DNA from: an uncultured Eubacteriales bacterium
Lineage (GTDB): Bacteria; Bacillota_A; Clostridia; Christensenellales; Aristaeellaceae
Reading direction: 5' to 3'
Length of the DNA stretch: 10,754 nt
Assembly (NCBI GenBank): GCA_902795555.1
Contig: CADBLV010000063.1
Span: forward strand, 1-10,754
The notes below the pieces were generated by a model. That model did no database searches and was not told the DNA's origin. It worked only from the letters and a program-made list of their open reading frames with translations. The translations under genes were made by a program, and so were the position numbers. Position 1 is the stretch's first letter. Each line of letters starts with the position of its first letter. Of this stretch, positions 5,944-10,754 are shown piece by piece.

Positions 5944-7137
5944 TCAGGTTTCTTCCGTCTCTTCCGCTTCTTCCAGTTCTTCGTCCAGCAACGCCAGATC
6001 GTCCTCTTCCTCAGCCTGCGGTGCGGACTCGTCCTTCCCGTTTCCTTTGATGTTACTCTTTTTTTCGGCCTTCTCCGTCCCTTTCTTGGCGAACAGAATA
6101 TCCCGAACCTTCTTGTCGATTTCGTCCCGCAGCTCCGGATGCTCCTTCAGGAAGATCCGGGCATTCTCCCGGCCCTGGCCCAGCCGCTGCCCCTGATAGG
6201 AGAAGAAAGCGCCGTTCTTGTCGATCAGCTTGTATTCCACGCCCAGGTCCAGCAATGAGCTTTCCTGGCTGATGCCTTCGCCGTAGATGATGTCAAATTC
6301 CGCAATCCGGAAAGGCGGCGCCACCTTGTTTTTCACCACCTTGACCTTCGTACGGCTTCCGATGGCGGCATCGTCGCCGGTCTTCAGTGTCCCGATTCTC
6401 CGAACATCCAGCCGAACCGATGCATAGAATTTCAGCGCGCGACCGCCGGGCGTCGTTTCTGATGGGCCATAGCCCATCCCGCCCACTTTTTCCCGCAGCT
6501 GGTTGATAAAAATCGCCATACATCCCGACTTATTGATCACGCCGGTCAGCTTGCGCAGCGCCTGGCTCATCAACCGGGCCTGCAGGCCTACAAAGGAATC
6601 GCCCATTTCACCGTCAATTTCCGCCTTGGGCACCAGCGCCGCCACCGAGTCGATCACGACCACGTCCAGCGCACCGCTGCGAACCAGGGCTTCGGCAATC
6701 TCCAGAGCCTGCTCGCCAGTGTCCGGCTGTGAAACGTACAGATTGTCGATGTCCACGCCCAGATTCCTGGCGTAAACGGGATCGAGCGCGTGCTCCGCGT
6801 CCACAAAGGCCGCGATTCCGCCGGCCTTCTGCGCCTGGGCGATCACATGCAGCGCCACCGTGGTTTTGCCGGAGGATTCCGGTCCGAAAATTTCAATAAT
6901 CCGTCCCTTGGGAAGACCGCCCACGCCCAGCGCGTAGTCCAGCGGAGCACACCCCGTCGAAACCACGGGAATGTCACGATTGATGTCCTCCCCGCTCATC
7001 TTGATGATGGCACCTTTGCCGTACTGTTTGGTTAATTGCTCCAGCGCGTGCTCCAGGGCCTCCATCTTTTCGCTTTGTTCCGTTGGAAGAATGCTTCCCG
7101 ATTTGGCTGTTTTGCCGGTTCTCTTTGTCCCTGCCAT
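5944..7137 (-). CDS. recA: Recombinase RecA
   Basis: A 397-aa DNA strand-exchange ATPase for homologous recombination and SOS co-protease activity. It shows the N-terminal oligomerisation helix ('[21 protein letters not shown]'-type segment, residues 24-44), the Walker A 'GPESSGKT' (85-92), '[10 protein letters not shown]' (111-120), the Walker B strand '[12 protein letters not shown]' (158-169), the L1 loop (about 173-188, [16 protein letters not shown]) and the L2 region with '[18 protein letters not shown]' (215-232). The C-terminal domain ends in a strongly acidic tail (EEEDD...[11 protein letters not shown]). An in-frame upstream ATG at 7206 would add 23 residues, but the ATG at 7137 has AGGAG 7 bases upstream and gives the normal RecA start, so it is chosen. 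The tail is longer than in many RecAs, with a Lys/Gly/Asn linker at 351-370. No LexA-type box was found upstream. The gene ends at the CIRCE/terminator palindrome. Confidence 0.98.
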   Translation of the reverse strand: MAGTKRTGKTAKSGSILPTEQSEKMEALEHALEQLTKQYGKGAIIKMSGEDINRDIPVVSTGCAPLDYALGVGGLPKGRIIEIFGPESSGKTTVALHVIAQAQKAGGIAAFVDAEHALDPVYARNLGVDIDNLYVSQPDTGEQALEIAEALVRSGALDVVVIDSVAALVPKAEIDGEMGDSFVGLQARLMSQALRKLTGVINKSGCMAIFINQLREKVGGMGYGPSETTPGGRALKFYASVRLDVRRIGTLKTGDDAAIGSRTKVKVVKNKVAPPFRIAEFDIIYGEGISQESSLLDLGVEYKLIDKNGAFFSYQGQRLGQGRENARIFLKEHPELRDEIDKKVRDILFAKKGTEKAEKKSNIKGNGKDESAPQAEEEDDLALLDEELEEAEETEET

Positions 7138-7184
7138 ATGTTTTCTCCTTTCGAATACAAACGCTTGCCGATTCCGATCAAGAT

Positions 7185-7213
7185 ATCCTATCATCCTGCG
7201 TCCCAAAACTCAA
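7185..7213 (-). promoter_or_regulatory. Probable recA promoter
   Basis: On the - strand TTGAGT (7208-7213, 4 of 6 matches) and TAGGAT (7185-7190, 4 of 6) are 17 bases apart, with TG one base before the -10. The predicted start is near 7178, about 40 bases before the recA ATG. The promoter lies inside the rejected N-terminal extension, which supports the shorter RecA. Confidence 0.55.
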
Positions 7214-7281
7214 GATGTTTTCGGAACTTTTTTTCTTCTTTCTCGTCCGTGAGCGTCAATTCACCCACAAGCTCAGTCGAC

Positions 7282-7373
7282 GCAGAGAGTCTTGCTGACG
7301 CTGCAACTCTCTGCTTGCTTCTCTTGACTCACTCGCTTCGCTTTCGCCTTACGGCGAATGCCCCACTGGGGCA
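7282..7373. repeat. Cluster of three intergenic hairpins between the methyltransferase gene and recA
   Basis: GCAGAGAGT (7282-7290) pairs with ACTCTCTGC (7306-7314). TTCGCC (7343-7348) pairs with GGCGAA (7353-7358) around TTAC. Directly abutting it, TGCCCC (7359-7364) pairs with GGGGCA (7368-7373) around ACT. Between them lies a CTCGCTTCGCTT-like word. No open frame of note or T-run in the - direction follows. It looks like a REP-like or multi-hairpin intergenic element. It could also help end the methyltransferase transcript, since no canonical terminator is seen for that gene string. Confidence 0.55.
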
Positions 7374-7417
7374 CTGCTCAGCTCGTTCCCCTCTGCCATT
7401 TCGTGCCGGATGACTAT

Positions 7418-8635
7418 TCAGACCCTTTGGAACGCTGTCCTTCGCCCCGCCGCGTCCGTCGTCAGAATGGCCTGAATCCTTTCCGGATCCGTTTTCAGGG
7501 ACACAGGCAGCGCCGGATAGCGAAAGCTGCGCTGAAAGCGGCGTTCCGCCAGGAATACACCGTTCTCAATTCGGCCGGTTTCCCAGGCTTCCAGAGGATC
7601 CGTCGGTGTCCCGTTCTCCGGAAACAGGGGATGCGTTGTTTTCAGGCCCTGAATGGTCAGCAGCCCCTCCCCGGCATCCTCTTCCGTCAGCAGCGCCGCC
7701 TTTTCCCGGCTTGTCTCGCAGACCACGGTCAGGTTGTCCGCCCGAAGCCTTGACAGCGCCACCGCCAGCGCCTCCGGGTTTTTATCCATGCCGGCAAAGC
7801 GGCAGTTCAGCCGCTGGGCGGCGTCCAGGGTTGTTCCGCTGCCGCAGCACAGATCCACCACCCAGTCGCCTTCGCCCGTCACAGGCAGCAGCAGCCGTTC
7901 CAGCAGGCGCACCGGCTTCTGCGTGGCATATCCCGTCCGCTCCGGATCCCGCTGCTGCAGATGGCTCACGTCCGTCCATACATCTCCCGGATAGATCGGT
8001 TCATCGTCATAATAACGATATTCCTTTCCCCTGGTGGTGATCCTGGAGAACATCCGCCCCTGTTCATCCTGCCCCCGTGCCATGTGATTGCGCCGTTCCG
8101 ACCCCCGGGGCAGGGGAACCCGGGTCAGGTCAAAGGTATATTTTCCGCCCCGGGCATACAGAAGAATCACATCATGCTTTCTCGAAAAGTACCGTTTGGC
8201 CCGGCCGCCGCTTTCATAGGCCCAGATAATCTCGTTCAGAAACTGGTTTTTTCCAAACACCCTGTCGCAAATCAGCCTGGCCTGTGCCGCCATGCGCCAG
8301 TCCAGATGAAGATAGAACACCCCCGTCTCCCGCAGCCGCTCCCGCGAAACCGAAACCAGCTTCCGGAGCATCTTCAGATAGGTTTGCTCGCTGGTATACC
8401 GGTCGTCATACGCCGGATATTTCGGGGCGGGCGACCCGGTTTTCCATCCTTTTTCGCCATAGGGCCGGCTTCGGAAGAAGCGCTCCCCGGTCATAAACGG
8501 GGGATCTGCATATACGCATTGAACCTTCCCTGCAAGGCCGGCGATTTCCGCCGGAAGATTCATCACATTCCCGCGGACCAGCCGATTTTCCCCGTTGCCG
8601 AACACTTCCCGGGAAACCGAAGTCTGCTTATACAT
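7418..8635 (-). CDS. Orphan beta-class DNA methyltransferase (N6-adenine/N4-cytosine type)
   Basis: A 405-aa site-specific DNA methyltransferase. The catalytic motif IV DPPF (residues 44-47, in 'VYADPPFMTGERFF') comes before the S-adenosylmethionine motif 'VVDLCCGSGTTLDAA' (259-273), and 'GYATQKPVRLLERLL' (235-249) precedes motif I. This order defines the beta class (N6_N4_Mtase fold), which methylates adenine N6 or cytosine N4. A further 115 or so residues follow 'GMDKNPEAL' and match nothing I recognise; they could hold an accessory or DNA-contact domain. No restriction gene is adjacent, so it is called orphan. The start at 8635 is chosen for AGGAGG 7 bases upstream. An alternative ATG at 8698 overlaps the MATE stop as ATGA and would add 21 poorly conserved-looking residues. 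It is the last gene of a three-gene string; the recognition sequence cannot be predicted. Confidence 0.9.
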   Translation of the reverse strand: MYKQTSVSREVFGNGENRLVRGNVMNLPAEIAGLAGKVQCVYADPPFMTGERFFRSRPYGEKGWKTGSPAPKYPAYDDRYTSEQTYLKMLRKLVSVSRERLRETGVFYLHLDWRMAAQARLICDRVFGKNQFLNEIIWAYESGGRAKRYFSRKHDVILLYARGGKYTFDLTRVPLPRGSERRNHMARGQDEQGRMFSRITTRGKEYRYYDDEPIYPGDVWTDVSHLQQRDPERTGYATQKPVRLLERLLLPVTGEGDWVVDLCCGSGTTLDAAQRLNCRFAGMDKNPEALAVALSRLRADNLTVVCETSREKAALLTEEDAGEGLLTIQGLKTTHPLFPENGTPTDPLEAWETGRIENGVFLAERRFQRSFRYPALPVSLKTDPERIQAILTTDAAGRRTAFQRV

Positions 8636-8694
8636 GTCTCCCCCTCCTCCGAAGCTTCTTCGCGTTGCCTGCCGGTCTTCCTGTTCCGCCGTTC

Positions 8695-10077
8695 TCATGA
8701 GGAGGCCGGCGCCTCCCGATTCTTCAGCGCCTTTCGCGCCACCGTCAGATAGCAGATCATATGGGCAATAAAGGTAACAGACCAGGAAATCGGATAGGAC
8801 AGATACAGAATGACCAAATCGTGGTTCGCCGCAAAAACGGTCATAATCCATACAATCCGCAGCAGGCACGCGCCGGTCAGGGAAACAATCATCGGCATCA
8901 CCGAATATCCGATGCCCCGCAGCTGGCCGACCATCACGTCCATCAGGCCGCAGATGAAATAGGTGGGCAGAATCACGCTCATCCGGATCAGCCCGTTGGC
9001 GATCACCTGCGGATCGCTGTTATACAGGCTCATCAGCTGCGGCCCCAGGGCATAAATCCCGAGGCCCATCACAAGCCCGATCACCGTCACCGTTCCCAGA
9101 CAGCACCACATGGTCTTCTGAACCCGGTCGATCTTTCCCGCCCCGAAATTCTGGCTGGCAAAGGTCATGTCCGCCTGATGCTGGGCGTTCATGGCGGTGT
9201 ACACAAAGCCTTCAATATTGCTGGCCACCCCGTTTCCCGCCACCACCAGGGATCCGAAGGAATTGACCGAAGACTGAATCAGCACGTTGGAGATGGAAAA
9301 CAGGCTTCCCTGCAGCCCTGCCGGCAGACCGATCCGGATGATTTCCTTCAGGCTTCTGCCGTCCACCCGGCATTCCCGAACATCCAGCTGCGTCACGCCG
9401 TGGGAGCGGAGCAGGCACACCATCACCAGCACCATACTGACAACCTGGCTGACCACCGTCGCGATCGCAACCCCCGCCACGTCCATATGAAACACGATCA
9501 CCAGCAGCAGGTTCAGCAGCACGTTCACCAGCCCGGAAATCATCAGATAATACAGCGGCCGTTTCGTATCGCCTACCGCCCGCAGGGTTGCCGCCCCGAA
9601 GTTGTACAGCATGTTGGCGGGCATGCCCAGGAAATAGATCTTCACATACAGTGTCGCCCCGTCAATCACGTCCGGCGGGCTTTCCATCAGTTGCAGCAGC
9701 GGCCTGGCCATGAAAAACCCGAAGGCCCCCACGCCGATCCCCATAAACAGCGCCACTGTGATGGCGGTATGCTCCGCCTTCCGCATGGCCGGGATATCCC
9801 GTGCCCCATAATTCCGGGCAATCACAACGCTGGCCCCGACGCTCAGCCCCATGAATACGTTCACCAGCAGGTTGATCAGCGAGCCGGTGGAGGACACTGC
9901 CGCCAGCGCTTCGTGACCGGCGTAATTGCCGACCACGATGACATCCGCGGCGTTGTATAAAAGCTGAAGGATGCCCGTCAGAATCAGCGGCCCCGAAAAC
10001 GCGAGAATTTTCGGCAGCAGCGGGCCGTTCAGCATATCGATTTCTACGCGATGCTTTTCCTTCCGTCTCAGATGCAT
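8695..10077 (-). CDS. MATE-family multidrug/Na+ (or H+) antiporter
   Basis: A 460-aa inner-membrane exporter of the MATE family (DinF/NorM-like fold), complete, with about 12 hydrophobic helices in two six-helix halves. The first half begins 'DMLNGPLLPKILAFSGPLIL' and has the conserved acidic residue in 'NAADVIVVGNYAG', then 'GLSVGASVVIARNYGA' and the loop motif 'ATLRAVGDTKRPLYY'. The second half has 'IGLPAGLQGSLFSISNVLIQ' and the matching 'ASQNFGAGKIDRV'. Family members export cationic drugs, flavins or metabolites by Na+ or H+ exchange; the substrate cannot be told. The ATG at 10077 has GGAGG 7 bases upstream. A longer in-frame start at 10302 would overlap the preceding gene and read non-membrane, low-quality protein, so it is rejected. 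It follows the phosphoesterase-like gene by 14 bases and is followed by the methyltransferase after 59 bases. Confidence 0.95.
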   Translation of the reverse strand: MHLRRKEKHRVEIDMLNGPLLPKILAFSGPLILTGILQLLYNAADVIVVGNYAGHEALAAVSSTGSLINLLVNVFMGLSVGASVVIARNYGARDIPAMRKAEHTAITVALFMGIGVGAFGFFMARPLLQLMESPPDVIDGATLYVKIYFLGMPANMLYNFGAATLRAVGDTKRPLYYLMISGLVNVLLNLLLVIVFHMDVAGVAIATVVSQVVSMVLVMVCLLRSHGVTQLDVRECRVDGRSLKEIIRIGLPAGLQGSLFSISNVLIQSSVNSFGSLVVAGNGVASNIEGFVYTAMNAQHQADMTFASQNFGAGKIDRVQKTMWCCLGTVTVIGLVMGLGIYALGPQLMSLYNSDPQVIANGLIRMSVILPTYFICGLMDVMVGQLRGIGYSVMPMIVSLTGACLLRIVWIMTVFAANHDLVILYLSYPISWSVTFIAHMICYLTVARKALKNREAPASS

Positions 10078-10091
10078 GCCCCTTCCTCCGT

Positions 10092-10754
10092 TTATCGCGC
10101 TTTCCTGGTCAGCAGAATCCGGGTGATCACCGGACTGTTGAACAGCCGCCCGGCCTGTCCCGGATAATAGGGGGATGAACCCATCCCCGGGCTGATATGC
10201 TGCGGGATCCCTTCCGGATATTCCAGTCCCATGATGCCCCTGTCCCCGGGAAACCATCCCTTCTCCGGCACATAAATCGGGCCGGCCCAGGGCAGCCGCC
10301 ACTGGCCCCCGTTATAATATCCGGCCAGGATCAGGCTGGTATACCGCAGAGAGAAATAATCCTCCTTCCCGCTCCAGGAAATCATATCCTTCACATAGTC
10401 GGCCGTCAGCGGCACATGGGTCAGCGCCACCTGGATGTCCGTCGAAGTAAATTCCTTCCTGATTTCCTTCAGCTTTCCGATCCGCTCCAGCTCATATTCC
10501 AGCGAGCGGATTCGGGCCGCGTCGTCCGCGGAAAGGGAAGCCGCGCGGTTGTTCAGATCCTTCAGCTCCTGGGTGTAAATGGCTTCCATCCGGTTCACGT
10601 CCAGTGCGTACAGGTTTTCCGGCACAAACCAGATGCGCCCCTTGTTCCGGGTTTCCAGAACCGGAAGATCCAGAATGGTCACCCCCGCTGCCTGAACCTG
10701 CTCCGCCCAGTCCGACCAGACCGAAAGGCTGCCGTGAGCCCCGTTTTCGATCAC
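10092..10754 (-). CDS. Metallophosphoesterase-like protein, C-terminal part, with altered metal ligands
   Basis: At least 220 codons; the 5' end lies beyond the right window edge, and the first codon seen (GTG) need not be a start. The C-terminal half follows the calcineurin-like phosphoesterase plan of YkuE/YaeI-type proteins: 'VALTHVPL' (like the LSHxP strand with metal-binding His), then 'LILAGYYNGGQWRLPWAGPI' where the family has GHTHGGQ-RLP, then 'ISPGMGSSPYYPGQAGRLFN' and a closing 'SPVITRILLT'. Such enzymes hydrolyse phosphomonoesters or diesters with two metal ions; some act on lipids at the membrane. Here both His of GHxH are replaced (Tyr and Asn), so activity is doubtful. A charged helical insertion at about residues 50-105 (coiled-coil-like, NRMEAIYTQELKDLNNR) is unlike the short YkuE core. 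It lies 14 bases before the MATE gene and is probably co-transcribed. The family call is by motif order and is moderately sure. Confidence 0.7.
   Translation of the reverse strand: MIENGAHGSLSVWSDWAEQVQAAGVTILDLPVLETRNKGRIWFVPENLYALDVNRMEAIYTQELKDLNNRAASLSADDAARIRSLEYELERIGKLKEIRKEFTSTDIQVALTHVPLTADYVKDMISWSGKEDYFSLRYTSLILAGYYNGGQWRLPWAGPIYVPEKGWFPGDRGIMGLEYPEGIPQHISPGMGSSPYYPGQAGRLFNSPVITRILLTRKAR

Noticed and set aside
7138..7206. A 23-residue N-terminal extension of RecA from the ATG at 7206
   Set aside because: No good ribosome binding site was seen for it, it overlaps the probable promoter, and RecA normally starts where the ATG at 7137 places it.
7138..7260. A LexA/SOS box upstream of recA
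   Set aside because: I looked for GAAC-N4-GTTC-type symmetry on both strands and saw only poor partial matches, such as CGAATACAAACG. A clade-specific LexA motif cannot be excluded.
8761..9960. A 399-codon + strand open frame rich in His, Gln and Asn
   Set aside because: Antisense to the MATE gene; the His/Gln/Asn bias is the complement of hydrophobic membrane codons.
10078..10302. A 75-residue N-terminal extension of the MATE protein
   Set aside because: It overlaps the upstream gene in another frame and reads non-membrane sequence, while the ATG at 10077 has a strong ribosome binding site.
7418..10754. A restriction-modification or phage-defence island
   Set aside because: Only the methyltransferase fits. 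No endonuclease, helicase, integrase or other defence gene is present, and its neighbours are a transporter, a phosphoesterase-like gene and recA.

Overview
The window reads as chromosomal DNA of a Gram-positive bacterium of the Bacillota, most likely a GC-rich member of the Clostridia. The evidence is strong AGGAGG-type ribosome binding sites, a HrcA/CIRCE operator, extended -10 promoters, and the sequence style of the RecA, HtpG, histidine kinase and MATE proteins. A narrower placement is not possible from sequence reading alone. There is no sign of phage, an insertion sequence, CRISPR, tRNA or rRNA.

Layout. The left edge (1-765, + strand) is the 3' part of a LacI/GalR-type sugar-responsive repressor. 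Everything else is on the - strand, so transcription runs from right to left. The repressor and the two-component module converge on a perfect 16-bp hairpin at 799-833.

Reading the - strand in its own direction from the right edge: a metallophosphoesterase-like protein cut by the window end (10092-10754), a 12-helix MATE exporter (8695-10077) and an orphan beta-class DNA methyltransferase (7418-8635) form a tightly spaced gene string. After it comes a 280-base gap holding a cluster of back-to-back hairpins and a probable recA promoter. Then comes recA (5944-7137), followed by a 187-base regulatory gap and htpG (3852-5756). Beyond a hairpin terminator lie a small secreted protein with a Gly/Asn-rich tail (2993-3628), an OmpR-type response regulator (2181-2885) and its histidine kinase (837-2129).

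Regulation. The recA-htpG gap is the most information-rich place. A perfect CIRCE operator (5898-5924) implies HrcA control of htpG. On the - strand the same palindrome is an 11-bp stem followed by six T, directly behind the recA stop, so one short sequence seems to be both recA terminator and heat-shock operator. A sigma-A-type promoter (TTGCAA, 17 bp, TACAAT) follows at once, and the predicted htpG leader is about 100 nt long with two strong stems. The two-component pair has its own near-consensus extended -10 promoter and is separated by an intrinsic terminator from the secreted-protein gene, which may be its target or its sensing partner.

No clearly new multi-gene system is visible. The best leads are the dual-use CIRCE/terminator, the metallophosphoesterase-like protein that has lost the usual GHxH metal ligands, the orphan methyltransferase behind a MATE exporter, and the hairpin cluster upstream of recA.
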